Shown: positions 1-8,768 of the stretch, in pieces
How the letters are laid out: each line of letters opens with the position of its first letter
Numbering within the stretch: the first letter of the stretch is position 1
DNA from: JAYYZW01 sp965217605
GTDB lineage: Bacteria > Pseudomonadota > Gammaproteobacteria > Ga0077536
Direction: 5' to 3'
Assembly (NCBI GenBank): GCA_965217605.1
Contig: CBDCJB010000012.1
Span: 124,001-188,000 of the forward strand
DNA: 64,000 bases
Notes under the pieces: model-generated
The model's input: only the letters and a program-made list of their open reading frames with translations
Database searches by the model: none
Told to the model about the DNA's origin: nothing
Translations under genes and position numbers: made by a program

Positions 1-1939
1 AGGGTGCGAATCCGGTGCCGAAGACCATCGCGACGTCGACGAGATCGGCGTCGGTTACGATCCGTTCACGTAGGCACCTGACCGCCTCATTGATTAAACG
101 TAGAAACATGCGATCCCGGATCTCCATATGCGGCGTCGGTTTGCCCTCGGTCTGTGGACGTATGACCTTGCCTTTTTTATATTCGTAAAAACCGACGTCG
201 GTCTTGCGGCCGAGCCGTTTTTGCTGAACCTTATCGCGTAATAATTGCGACGGTTCGCCACCAAAGGCCGCTCCCAGGATCTCGCCCACGTGCAGACAGA
301 TATCGAGGCCCACGGTATCGGCTAATTCGATCGGTCCCATTGGCATGCCGAAGGATTTGGCCACGCTGTCGATTTCAGCCGGTGCGACACCCTCCTCCAT
401 CAATACCATCGCTTCATCCATGTAAGGTGACAAGACGCGATTGATCAGAAAACCCGGCGCGCTCGCGGTGGGCAGCGGTAAGCGGTCGATCGAGGCGGTG
501 AACGCGGCGGCCCGCTGACGCGCAGCGAGATGGGTATCATTTGACGCGATGATTTCAACCAGCTGCATCTGGGCGACTGGATTGAAAAAGTGAATGCCAA
601 CGAGCCGGCCCGGATCGGACAAGCAGGATGCGATGTCCGACAATTGGATGCTCGACGTATTGGTCGCGATAAGGGCGTCGGGACGCGCGTGCGCCTCGAC
701 CCGTTCGAACAATTCACGCTTCGCGTTTACGTCTTCGATGATCGCTTCGATGATGACGTCGGCGCGGCGTAGCCCGTCGCCGTTGAAATCCGGGATCAAG
801 CGATCGTTTGTAGCCAGCCGTTCGTATTTGTCCCGGACCCGGCGCGCAAACAGTTTGTGCGCGCGCTTAATCGCCGGCGCAATATACTTCGGCTCGCGAT
901 CTTGCAAGGTTACCGTCATGCCGCGCAGTGCGCACCACGCCGCGATGTCGCCGCCCATGACGCCGGCGCCGATCACGTGCACGCGTTTGGCCTCGAAGTC
1001 GTACTCTCGACCGAGCCCTTTTAAACGCTCCTGCAGCTTGAATATACGTACCAGATTGCGGCTGGTCGACGTCGTAAACAACTGCGCAATCGAACGCGCC
1101 TCGTTGCGATACATAGCGGCTTTGTCTCCGCCGTGCTCCCGCCACAGATTGACCAGCGCATAGGGCGCTGGATAGTGTTGCTCCAATGCCCGCTTCGCAA
1201 CTTCGCGCCGCAGGATCTTCGCGATCAGTGGCCGTGCGAGTGCGATATTCGTAGCGCGCGCAGCGATACCGGGTTTACGTCGTGGTTGTTTTTTGAGCGC
1301 AAACTTGCGCACCGCCGTATCGAGGTGCCGCACGGGCACGGCGCGATCGATCAACCCCGCCTTGCGTGCCCGCCGAGCGTTCAACGAGCGCCCCGTCAGC
1401 ATGAGGTCCATCGCAGCCAGCACTCCGCAGTCTCGAATGGATCGGACCGTGCCGCCGAAGCCGGGATGCAGGCCCAGTAGCACTTCCGGGAAGCCCAGGC
1501 GGGTGGAATCTTCGGCGGCGATGATATGACGGCACGCGAGCGCCAGTTCGAGACCGCCGCCCAGACAAAAGCCGTGCACGCGTGCAACGCTCGAAAAAGG
1601 CAGATTCTCTATACGTTCGAGGAGTTGATGCACCTGGGTAATGCGTTTGGTGGTCTGGTCGGCGTCGGTGAGTTGATCGAACTCACGGATGTCCGCGCCC
1701 GCTACGAAACCGTTTGCTTTCGCCGAATAGATCACAAGGCCGCTGGGGCGTTCTTGCGTAATGACGTCGACCGCGGTGCCGAGCTCCGTTATTACCTGCG
1801 CCGACAAGGTATTCGTGCTCGCATCCGGACAATCGATACACAGCCAGGCCAGGTCGTCGTCATCGCGCGCCAGGCGCCAGTTGGCAACACCCTCGAGCGG
1901 GATCGATGTCACGCCGGCAGCAGGGTCCGCCATGTTCAT
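1..1939 (-). CDS. fadJ: Fatty-acid oxidation complex alpha subunit, enoyl-CoA hydratase/3-hydroxyacyl-CoA dehydrogenase (partial, 3' end outside window)
   Basis: About 646 codons are visible; the C-terminus lies beyond the left edge. The N-terminal crotonase half (about 20-200) has the CoA/oxyanion segment SAKANGFVAGADI and the two expected glutamates, Glu131 (GGGLELALA) and Glu152 (GFPEV). A Rossmann nucleotide-binding motif VIGAGVMGG follows at about 322-330, and then HFFNPV, which carries the dehydrogenase histidine. Such proteins hydrate enoyl-CoA and oxidise 3-hydroxyacyl-CoA in beta-oxidation, in complex with a thiolase. The start is the ATG overlapping the stop of the upstream thiolase gene (ATGA); a second ATG lies two codons later. 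FadJ rather than FadB is preferred because the partner thiolase is FadI-like. Confidence 0.93.
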   Translation of the reverse strand, partial: MNMADPAAGVTSIPLEGVANWRLARDDDDLAWLCIDCPDASTNTLSAQVITELGTAVDVITQERPSGLVIYSAKANGFVAGADIREFDQLTDADQTTKRITQVHQLLERIENLPFSSVARVHGFCLGGGLELALACRHIIAAEDSTRLGFPEVLLGLHPGFGGTVRSIRDCGVLAAMDLMLTGRSLNARRARKAGLIDRAVPVRHLDTAVRKFALKKQPRRKPGIAARATNIALARPLIAKILRREVAKRALEQHYPAPYALVNLWREHGGDKAAMYRNEARSIAQLFTTSTSRNLVRIFKLQERLKGLGREYDFEAKRVHVIGAGVMGGDIAAWCALRGMTVTLQDREPKYIAPAIKRAHKLFARRVRDKYERLATNDRLIPDFNGDGLRRADVIIEAIIEDVNAKRELFERVEAHARPDALIATNTSSIQLSDIASCLSDPGRLVGIHFFNPVAQMQLVEIIASNDTHLAARQRAAAFTASIDRLPLPTASAPGFLINRVLSPYMDEAMVLMEEGVAPAEIDSVAKSFGMPMGPIELADTVGLDICLHVGEILGAAFGGEPSQLLRDKVQQKRLGRKTDVGFYEYKKGKVIRPQTEGKPTPHMEIRDRMFLRLINEAVRCLRERIVTDADLVDVAMVFGTGFAP

Positions 1940-3255
1940 GGGCGCTCGAGCAGCATGGCGCCGCCCTGCCCGCCTCCGATGCAGATCGCCGCCACGCCGC
2001 GCTTGGCCCCAGCTTGCTCGAGAACCTTGAGCAGATGCAAGACGATGCGCGCGCCGCTCGTGCCGACCGGGTGGCCGAGCGCGACCGCGCCGCCGTCGAC
2101 ATTCAGGCGGTCCTCATCGATCGCACCTAGAGCATTGCGCGTTCCGAGTTCCTCGCGGCAATAAACCGGATCGTTGAAAGCGCGCATACAGGCGAGCACC
2201 TGTCCCGCAAAGGCTTCATTGATCTCCCAAAAATCAACCTTGGCGAGATTCAACCGCCGGCGCTTCAATAAGGGCACCGAAGCATGCACCGGCCCGAAAC
2301 CCATTTGACGTGGATCGAGCCCGGCCCATTCGGAATCGACCAGGCGTCCCAGGACGGGTAAATCGTGCTGTTTGACGGCCTCGTCACTGGCGAGGATCGC
2401 CCATGCCGCACCGTCGGTGATCTGCGAGCTGTTGCCCGGCGTTACGTTGCCGAACTCGCGATCGAAAAACGGCCGGAGTTTAGCCAGTTTCTCGACTGAG
2501 GAATCCGGGCGCACGCCGTCGTCGTGATCGTAGGCCTTACCGGCGTCGTCGATCAGCGGCACGATCTCGTCCAGCCGCCCCTCGGCTTGCGCGGCCGCGA
2601 GGCGCAGATGGCTGCGCGTGGCGTAAGCATCCATCTCCTCGCGTGAGATCCCGTAGCGGCGACTGATCACCTCGGCGGTTTGACCCATTGACAGTCCGAC
2701 GACTGGATCGGTCAGACCCAAGAGCAGTGCGATCACCGGTTTCAAGAAGGCGGGTCGTATTTGTGTCAGTACCTTGACGCGATCGCCCACTGAGCGCGCG
2801 GACATGAAATGCGCCAACCACGTGGTCATCGCGGGTCCCCACAGTACGGGCGCATGGCTCATCGCTTCGCTGCCCCCCGCGAGGACGAGCTCGGCCCGTC
2901 CGGTGGCGATAGAGCGCGCCGCGCTGTCGATCGCCTGCATGCCCGTAGCGCAGTTGCGTTGCACCGTCCACGCCGGAACCCGATCACCACATCCGAGGCG
3001 CAATGACACGACGCGGGCGATATTGGCCTCCTCCGGCCCGGGCATGATGCAACCCAGGATCACTTCATCGAATTCGGGTGGCTCGAACGGCTGCCGCGCC
3101 AACAGCGCGCGTCCCACGTGGACTGCGAGATCGGAGGGTCGGAACGGCCCGGGCCCGGTGCGGGCTTTTAAGAACGGCGTACGCGCGCCATCCACGATGA
3201 AAACCGGGCGGGCTGGATCACCGCTGGCTTTTTTTGGGCTTCTACTCGTTGCCAT
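1936..3255 (-). CDS. fadI: Acetyl-CoA C-acyltransferase (3-ketoacyl-CoA thiolase, FadI type)
   Basis: The product of 439 aa is a full-length thiolase that cleaves 3-ketoacyl-CoA in the last step of beta-oxidation. The acyl-accepting cysteine is Cys102 in QRNCATG. The C-terminal catalytic pair is His395 in GGAVALGHPVG and Cys425 in CIGGGQGG. The N-terminal VDGARTPFLKA motif is typical of FadI and mitochondrial trifunctional beta-type thiolases. The gene is translationally coupled to the following fadJ by an ATGA overlap, so both probably form one alpha/beta complex. It lies 45 bp downstream of a peptide-transporter permease on the same strand, so transport and beta-oxidation genes may share an mRNA. 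Confidence 0.94.
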   Translation of the reverse strand: MATSRSPKKASGDPARPVFIVDGARTPFLKARTGPGPFRPSDLAVHVGRALLARQPFEPPEFDEVILGCIMPGPEEANIARVVSLRLGCGDRVPAWTVQRNCATGMQAIDSAARSIATGRAELVLAGGSEAMSHAPVLWGPAMTTWLAHFMSARSVGDRVKVLTQIRPAFLKPVIALLLGLTDPVVGLSMGQTAEVISRRYGISREEMDAYATRSHLRLAAAQAEGRLDEIVPLIDDAGKAYDHDDGVRPDSSVEKLAKLRPFFDREFGNVTPGNSSQITDGAAWAILASDEAVKQHDLPVLGRLVDSEWAGLDPRQMGFGPVHASVPLLKRRRLNLAKVDFWEINEAFAGQVLACMRAFNDPVYCREELGTRNALGAIDEDRLNVDGGAVALGHPVGTSGARIVLHLLKVLEQAGAKRGVAAICIGGGQGGAMLLERP

Positions 3256-3300
3256 GTGTCGTTACTCCACGCTGCACCAGGCAGCTTGGCCTATTTTCGA

Positions 3301-4716
3301 TCATTCGTGGACTTCGCGCAGGCGCGGATCGAACGCATCTCTAACCGCATCAGCAAACACATTAGCGGCAAGCACAAGCGTAAACATGAACACGAAGGCC
3401 GCCAACAGCGACCACCAAACCACCGGCTCGCGGGCCAGCTCCAAACGCGCGCTGTTGATCATATTTCCCCAGCTTTCCATGCTTGGATCGACGCCGATAT
3501 TGATGTACGTCAAAGCCGCCTCGGCCAATACGAGAATGCTGAAATCGAGCACGATCGAGATCATGACAATATGCATCACGTTAGGCACGATATGCCGAGC
3601 GATGATGACCGAATTCGGCACGCCAAATGCGCGCGCGGCTTCGATGAAATCAATCTCGCGCAACTTCAAGGCTTCGCCACGCAAATAGCGGCACAAACCC
3701 GTCCATGTCGTTACGCCAAGTATCATGCAAAGCGCCAGCAAACGTAGATCCGCACGTGCAGCAAGGCTCGTGTAATCCGCCGCGTGTTTAGCCATATATA
3801 CCTCGAGCATCAAGGCTGCCGCCGCGATCAGCAACACACCGGGGATCGATGACAGCGTCGTATATAGATATTGAATCGCATCGTCGATCCAACCGCGAAA
3901 GTATCCCGCGGTGATCCCGAGCAGAATGGCGAACGGCAGCATAACCAGTGTCGTCAGGGTTCCGATCAAAAGCCCTGTGCGTATACTCTTGAGTCCTTGA
4001 TAGAGAACGTCGTTACCGACTTTGTCGGTACCCAGGACGTGGTAATGCGGGGCGATCGCCCAACAGTAGCCGATCGCAGCCGCAATGAGCGCCAGTGTCC
4101 CGAGGATCGCACGCCAAGGCACGGCTGTTTCCGCGGCGTGGACAGCCGCGAAACTCGCGCGCCAGGAGCGTTTAGCGCGTCGCGCGAGGAGCGCAATAAC
4201 ACCGGCGGCGAGCAACGCCCATATCGACAGGCCCGCCATTACTCCGGTAATGCCGCGCGTCAGCAGGTCGCCGGTACGCCCGTTCACCGGATCTTCGAGG
4301 TGCGCTCCGCCGTACGTAAGGCGGGGATACTCACGGATGGTGCCACCGCCATCCAGCTCGATCGTTTCCTTGGCGAAGCCATGCGTCGCGAACGGCGCGG
4401 AATAGGTTTTCTCAACATTCAGTTTCAGCGGCTTGACGACGAGGTCGAACACGCTGGCGATTTCCGAACTGTATCGGACCTGTGCGTCTTCACCTCCGAT
4501 CGCGGGCAATTCGGGATGGAAGTGGATTGAATCGAGCACCGCGACGAACACGTACGTTGCCAGCACGACGGCGGCGCTCATGCCCAGCGGTTGGCGTGAG
4601 ACTTGTCGCCACGGCGCGCGCAGGTGTTCGCGCTCACGCGCGTAATAGGCATAGGTCAACGCAACGATTACGAGCACGAAGAACAAAGCGTCGGTCTTCA
4701 GCAAGACGAAATTCAC
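3301..4716 (-). CDS. ABC transporter permease, OppC/YejE-like (peptide/opine/nickel family)
   Basis: This 471-aa inner-membrane protein has the binding-protein-dependent transport fold in its second half (about 270-465). There the segment LREIDFIEAARAFGVPNSVI is the EAA-type loop that contacts the ATPase. The N-terminal half is longer than in classical OppC. It has two membrane segments, a soluble insert of about 100 residues, and another helix before the core, as in the YejE branch. The start is GTG, 12 bp after the stop of the partner permease. It should form a heterodimer with that permease. No ATPase gene follows; the next gene is fadI. Confidence 0.88.
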   Translation of the reverse strand: MNFVLLKTDALFFVLVIVALTYAYYAREREHLRAPWRQVSRQPLGMSAAVVLATYVFVAVLDSIHFHPELPAIGGEDAQVRYSSEIASVFDLVVKPLKLNVEKTYSAPFATHGFAKETIELDGGGTIREYPRLTYGGAHLEDPVNGRTGDLLTRGITGVMAGLSIWALLAAGVIALLARRAKRSWRASFAAVHAAETAVPWRAILGTLALIAAAIGYCWAIAPHYHVLGTDKVGNDVLYQGLKSIRTGLLIGTLTTLVMLPFAILLGITAGYFRGWIDDAIQYLYTTLSSIPGVLLIAAAALMLEVYMAKHAADYTSLAARADLRLLALCMILGVTTWTGLCRYLRGEALKLREIDFIEAARAFGVPNSVIIARHIVPNVMHIVMISIVLDFSILVLAEAALTYINIGVDPSMESWGNMINSARLELAREPVVWWSLLAAFVFMFTLVLAANVFADAVRDAFDPRLREVHE

Positions 4717-4728
4717 CGCAGCAGGCGC

Positions 4729-5706
4729 CTAATTCAACCGTACGCGTGGATCGACCACGGTATACGAGATATCGGTCAGAATGAGACCGACGATATAAAG
4801 TACCGAACCCAGAAAGACCATCGATCGAACGATGGCAAAATCTTGCCGTTGAATCGCCTCGATCGTGTAGCTGCCGAGGCCCGGAATGCCGAAGAAGGCC
4901 TCGGTGATCAGGCTGCCGAGAAACAAGGAAGGCAGGATTACCACAACTCCCGTAAGGATTGGAATGAGCGCATTGCGAAGCACGTGTCCGTACAGCACGA
5001 TCTTCTCGGATAAGCCTTTAGCACGTGCAGTTCGCACGTAATCACGATTGATTTCTTCGAGAAAGATGGTGCGATACCACCGCGTGCTGTGACCGAGCCC
5101 GCCGATGATGCCCACCAGCACCGGCAAGATTACGAACTTTATGGCGGAGAACCCCGAGTCGAATCCCGAGATCGGCACGATGCGGAGCATTTTTCCGATG
5201 ATGAACTGTCCACCGATGATGTAAAACAGCGCCGATATCGACATCATCGCCACGCAGAGCACGACTGCCCAAGTGTCGATGTAGGTACCGCGAAAGAACG
5301 CGATCATGAGCGCGAAGCTGATGGTGATCAAAAGCCCCATCGTGAAGACCGGTAGCGTGATCGCGAGACTCGGCCACATACGCTGAGATATGTCGTAGCC
5401 AATGTCCCGCCCACTGTCCGACTGTCCGAACTCGAATAGGAAAAGTTTCACGGTGTTGGTGTAGAAGATGGTATCGGTTGCGCGTGCGCCGCCGTCCCGC
5501 TGTGCATTCCACAACAAGGGTTTGTCGTAACCTCGTTCGGCTTTCCATTTCGCGATCGCTTCGGGTGTGACGTGCTTTTGACCCAAATGCAGGCGCGCCA
5601 TGTCTTCGGGCGAATTCACGACGAAGAACAGGACAAAAGTGATGATGTTGACACCGATCAAGATCGGAAAGGCGTAGGCAATGCGGCGAATGATGTACGC
5701 GATCAT
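4729..5706 (-). CDS. ABC transporter permease, OppB/YejB-like
   Basis: The predicted product of 325 aa begins MIAYIIRRIAYAFPILIGV, the usual OppB N-terminal membrane segment. The transport core has the EAA-type loop NRDYVRTARAKGLSEKIVL at about 235-255, and the protein ends in TVVDPRVRLN, a common OppB terminus. I chose the ATG at 5706, which overlaps the stop of the solute-binding gene (ATGA). Reading further upstream in this frame gives non-family sequence inside that gene. It is the membrane partner of the following OppC-like protein and would import peptides or similar solutes delivered by the lipoprotein encoded just upstream. Confidence 0.9.
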   Translation of the reverse strand: MIAYIIRRIAYAFPILIGVNIITFVLFFVVNSPEDMARLHLGQKHVTPEAIAKWKAERGYDKPLLWNAQRDGGARATDTIFYTNTVKLFLFEFGQSDSGRDIGYDISQRMWPSLAITLPVFTMGLLITISFALMIAFFRGTYIDTWAVVLCVAMMSISALFYIIGGQFIIGKMLRIVPISGFDSGFSAIKFVILPVLVGIIGGLGHSTRWYRTIFLEEINRDYVRTARAKGLSEKIVLYGHVLRNALIPILTGVVVILPSLFLGSLITEAFFGIPGLGSYTIEAIQRQDFAIVRSMVFLGSVLYIVGLILTDISYTVVDPRVRLN

Positions 5707-7868
5707 TGGGCGGCCGCCTTCTGTCGCGCGATGTACGTTCGATATGCGGGAATGGCGCTGACTACAAATATGAAAAGCAGCAAAACGATGGGCCACACCA
5801 CAGGACGGTTCCATGCGTCCTGCAACTTGGCACGCAACACGGGATCGATGGTTTTGTACTTGAGCGTGTTACGCGCCATGAGATTGGGCTTGGCGTCCCC
5901 ATACCAGGTGTGAAAAAGTGAATAGGCAGTCGGGTGGAAGCCCCATATCCAGGGCGATTCACGACGCAAAATTTCGAGCATTTCATCGATGATGGCCTGA
6001 CGCTCGGGGCCATTCGACATCGCACGCATGGTAACGAACAGATCGTCGTAGCGCTCGTTCTGAAAGTTCACCGCGTTCTCGCCTTGCGAGGCGACTTTGG
6101 CATTGGGTCCATACAACAGAAACAAGAAGTTTTCCGGATCGGGATAATCGGCATTCCATCCCCAGGCGAAGATCTGCGCGGTGCCCTTGCGTACCTTTTC
6201 CTGGAAGCGGTTGTAATCTGTGGTACGGATCACGAGTTGTACGCCGAGCTTATCGAACTGTTTGCGGTACCAGTCGAGCATTGATTTACTGCCGGGACCG
6301 GCAGAGACGGCCTCGAAATAGAGTGTCAGCGATTCGCCGGTAGTAGCATCACGTCCACCTGGATAGCCGGCTTCTCGCATCAGATCGCGCGCCCGATCGA
6401 TCGACTGGCGCACCGCCTTATTGCCCCGCCATTCATAGACATAAGGATTGACACCGGCCTCACCATCGATCTGACCAAAGATCCCGGGGGGTATGGGGCC
6501 CTGAGCGGGTACGCCACGGCCATTGCGAAAGATCGAGATCTGTTCTTCAAAGTCGACCGCGATCGCTATCGCCCTGCGCAGCAGCCGAGCACGTTCGGAA
6601 TCACCGCCAACGATCGCGTCGGTCATATTGAACCCCATGTAATAAATAGACGTCTCAACGGCGGTAACGAGACGCATACCTTTCTCGCGCATGACGTCCG
6701 TTAGCTGCGCCTCACCTTGGACATCGAATTGGATCGCTTGATCGAAACTGTCGGAGACGATTCCGGACGCATCGTAGTAGCCCTGGAGAAACTTGTTCCA
6801 TCCCGGGATCGCCTCTTTCTCCAGACTGTAATAGGCAGTGTGAATGAATGGCATCCGCTTTCCGGCATGCTTCAACAAGCCGGCTGCTTCGTCATCGGGC
6901 TCGCCAGTATGCGGATAAGCCTCACCACGAAAATTCGGATTGCGCTCGAGGATCATACGCCGATTGGGGTTGTTCTCGGTCAGCATGTAAGCGCCCGTGC
7001 CAACCGGATACCAATCGAGCGTGAGATTGTGCTCTTTCATCCCGGGTTGACTGTAAAAGCGATCCGCCTCCCATGGCACGGGCGAAAAAAACGGCATCGC
7101 CAGCCAATACCGAAACTGCGGATATTTCTCTTTGATCCGAATTTCGTACGTATAGCGATCAATGACGCGTGCGCCGGGAAACTCGAACGCGCGTAGATCG
7201 ATATACCCGGTTGTGTCCCCCGCTTCTGCGCGTAAGCGCGCGGTCAGATCGCTGAGACCCTTGATGTATTTCCCCATGATGCCCGCCACCGGAGAATGCA
7301 GCCGCGGATGAGCCAGGCGCTTGATCTGATAAACATAATCGGCTGCTATGAGCTCGCGGGTTCCCGTCTGTTCGAAATCGGCGAGTGTCGAGCGAGCCTC
7401 TAAATCAGTCGTTTTCAGTTCATCGTAGACCAGCGCGTCGTCCACATCGCGTGCAAAGGCCGGGTGCGGTTGATACAAGATCCCCTGCTGGATCTCGATT
7501 CGATACACCGCCTCCGCGACGTCATCCGCCGCGGCGTCGCGCCCTAGGCGATCGCCGTCGCTATCAAAATATTGAGGTTCCGGTAACGCCGTAGCAGTCA
7601 GCGGGATGAGCGTATAGGGACGTTTGAGAAAATGATACTGCACGACCGGCTCATAGATCTGCGCAATAAACCGCGCCTCATTTTCGCTGTAGGACGATAC
7701 GGGATCGAGGTGTTTGGGCCGCTCGGTAAACGACGAGTAGAGCACGGATCGATCGCGATGATCGCCGCGATACGGACTATTCCACGGCGAATCGTCACAG
7801 CCCGTAAAACCTACGAGTGCAAGCGCTGCCAAAATCTTCGGCAGCCAGATCAAAGGCGAGAACTGCAC
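5703..7868 (-). CDS. Peptide-type ABC transporter solute-binding lipoprotein (SBP family 5) with C-terminal membrane anchor
   Basis: This is an extracytoplasmic solute receptor of about 721 aa, larger than typical OppA. From the GTG start, a hydrophobic signal ends in the lipobox LVGFTGC (Cys24). The body has family-5 features such as GTGAYMLTENNPNRRMILERN and WGWNADYPDPENFLFLLYG. Unusually, the C-terminus adds a hydrophobic helix (VVWPIVLLLFIFVVSAIPA), so the protein appears anchored at both ends. The GTG at 7868 is preferred to an ATG at 7964 because a likely promoter (-10 TATAAT at 7899) lies between them and the signal peptide then starts correctly. It is the first gene of the leftward operon and diverges from fabI. 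Confidence 0.86.
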   Translation of the reverse strand: MQFSPLIWLPKILAALALVGFTGCDDSPWNSPYRGDHRDRSVLYSSFTERPKHLDPVSSYSENEARFIAQIYEPVVQYHFLKRPYTLIPLTATALPEPQYFDSDGDRLGRDAAADDVAEAVYRIEIQQGILYQPHPAFARDVDDALVYDELKTTDLEARSTLADFEQTGTRELIAADYVYQIKRLAHPRLHSPVAGIMGKYIKGLSDLTARLRAEAGDTTGYIDLRAFEFPGARVIDRYTYEIRIKEKYPQFRYWLAMPFFSPVPWEADRFYSQPGMKEHNLTLDWYPVGTGAYMLTENNPNRRMILERNPNFRGEAYPHTGEPDDEAAGLLKHAGKRMPFIHTAYYSLEKEAIPGWNKFLQGYYDASGIVSDSFDQAIQFDVQGEAQLTDVMREKGMRLVTAVETSIYYMGFNMTDAIVGGDSERARLLRRAIAIAVDFEEQISIFRNGRGVPAQGPIPPGIFGQIDGEAGVNPYVYEWRGNKAVRQSIDRARDLMREAGYPGGRDATTGESLTLYFEAVSAGPGSKSMLDWYRKQFDKLGVQLVIRTTDYNRFQEKVRKGTAQIFAWGWNADYPDPENFLFLLYGPNAKVASQGENAVNFQNERYDDLFVTMRAMSNGPERQAIIDEMLEILRRESPWIWGFHPTAYSLFHTWYGDAKPNLMARNTLKYKTIDPVLRAKLQDAWNRPVVWPIVLLLFIFVVSAIPAYRTYIARQKAAAQ

Positions 7869-7898
7869 GACCAGGGAACGTCCGAAAAACGGAACAGG

Positions 7899-7926
7899 AT
7901 TATAAACTCCGGCTGGACGCTGTACA
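7899..7926 (-). promoter_or_regulatory. Putative sigma70 promoter of the ABC transporter/fad operon
   Basis: Reading leftward, the sequence has TGTACA (7926-7921), a 16-bp spacer and a perfect TATAAT (7904-7899). Initiation would be near 7892, leaving a leader of about 25 nt before the GTG at 7868. The -35 matches the consensus at four of six positions. This is a prediction from motif spacing only. Confidence 0.45.
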
Positions 7927-7978
7927 CTCTTGGAGTGGGTGGAGCGTGTCTCGAGACACGGCACGAGGTGACCATGCT

Positions 7979-8761
7979 ATGGGAATTTTAGACGGCAAAC
8001 GCGCGCTCATCCTTGGAGTCGCCAGTAATAAGTCGATCGCCTGGGGTGTTGCTAAAGCAATGCACCGTGAAGGCGCCGAGATCGCCCTTACCTATCAGAA
8101 CGAGCGTTTGCGATCGCGCGTGGAAGATTTCGCAGCAGAATGCGGATCGGAAATTACCGTGCCCTGTGACGCCGCGAGCGACGATGAGATCCGCAACGTT
8201 TTCGACCACCTCGATAATTATTGGGATCACCTGGACATCCTGGTGCATTCGATCGCATACGCGCCCCGGGAGGAACTTCAGGGCGAATATTTGGACAGCG
8301 TCAGCCGCGAGGGATTTCGGGTCGCACACGAAATCAGTTCATACAGCTTCGCAGCCCTCGGCAACGCCGCAAGGCCCCTCATGCAGGGCTCCAGCGGCGC
8401 CATGCTAACGCTCAGTTATCTCGGCGCCGTACGCACGATGCCGAGTTACAACGTGATGGGGCTGGCCAAGGCGAGTCTTGAAGCCAACGTCCGTTATATG
8501 GCCGAAAGCCTCGGTCCCGAGGGCATACGGGTCAATGCCATATCCGCCGGTCCGATCCGCACCCTCGCGGCCTCCGGTGTCAAGGACCTCCGCAAGTTCC
8601 TGAACTACGTCGAAAGCACGGCGCCGCTGCGGCGCAACGTGACGATCGATGAAGTAGGCAATGTCGCGGCCTTCCTATGTTCCGACATGGCGTCCGCCGT
8701 GACCGGCGAGATCACCTACGCCGATTGCGGATTCAACATCATGGGTATGGCAGGGGTATAG
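7979..8761 (+). CDS. fabI: Enoyl-[acyl-carrier-protein] reductase (NADH), FabI
   Basis: The 260-aa cytoplasmic protein reduces trans-2-enoyl-ACP in fatty acid elongation. It shows the FabI glycine-rich start LDGKRALILGVASNKSIAWG and the active-site set Tyr147, Tyr157 and Lys164 (YLGA, then Tyr-x6-Lys), the spacing that separates FabI from ordinary short-chain dehydrogenases. The ATG at 7979 is preceded by GAGGTG at a spacing of 8. Longer in-frame starts upstream would cross the divergent promoter region. It converges with ppiD, whose stop lies 8 bp away. The fabI-ppiD-hupB-lon order is shared with other gammaproteobacteria. Confidence 0.96.
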   Translation: MGILDGKRALILGVASNKSIAWGVAKAMHREGAEIALTYQNERLRSRVEDFAAECGSEITVPCDAASDDEIRNVFDHLDNYWDHLDILVHSIAYAPREELQGEYLDSVSREGFRVAHEISSYSFAALGNAARPLMQGSSGAMLTLSYLGAVRTMPSYNVMGLAKASLEANVRYMAESLGPEGIRVNAISAGPIRTLAASGVKDLRKFLNYVESTAPLRRNVTIDEVGNVAAFLCSDMASAVTGEITYADCGFNIMGMAGV

Positions 8762-8768
8762 AACCGGC

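Noticed and set aside
3256..4716. Rightward reading frames opposite the transporter and thiolase genes
   Set aside because: They show no family similarity, are arginine-rich and mirror the codon pattern of well-supported leftward genes.
7869..7964. A 32-codon N-terminal extension of the solute-binding protein from ATG 7964
   Set aside because: It would place a poor N-terminus before the signal peptide and runs through a likely promoter; the GTG at 7868 fits better.
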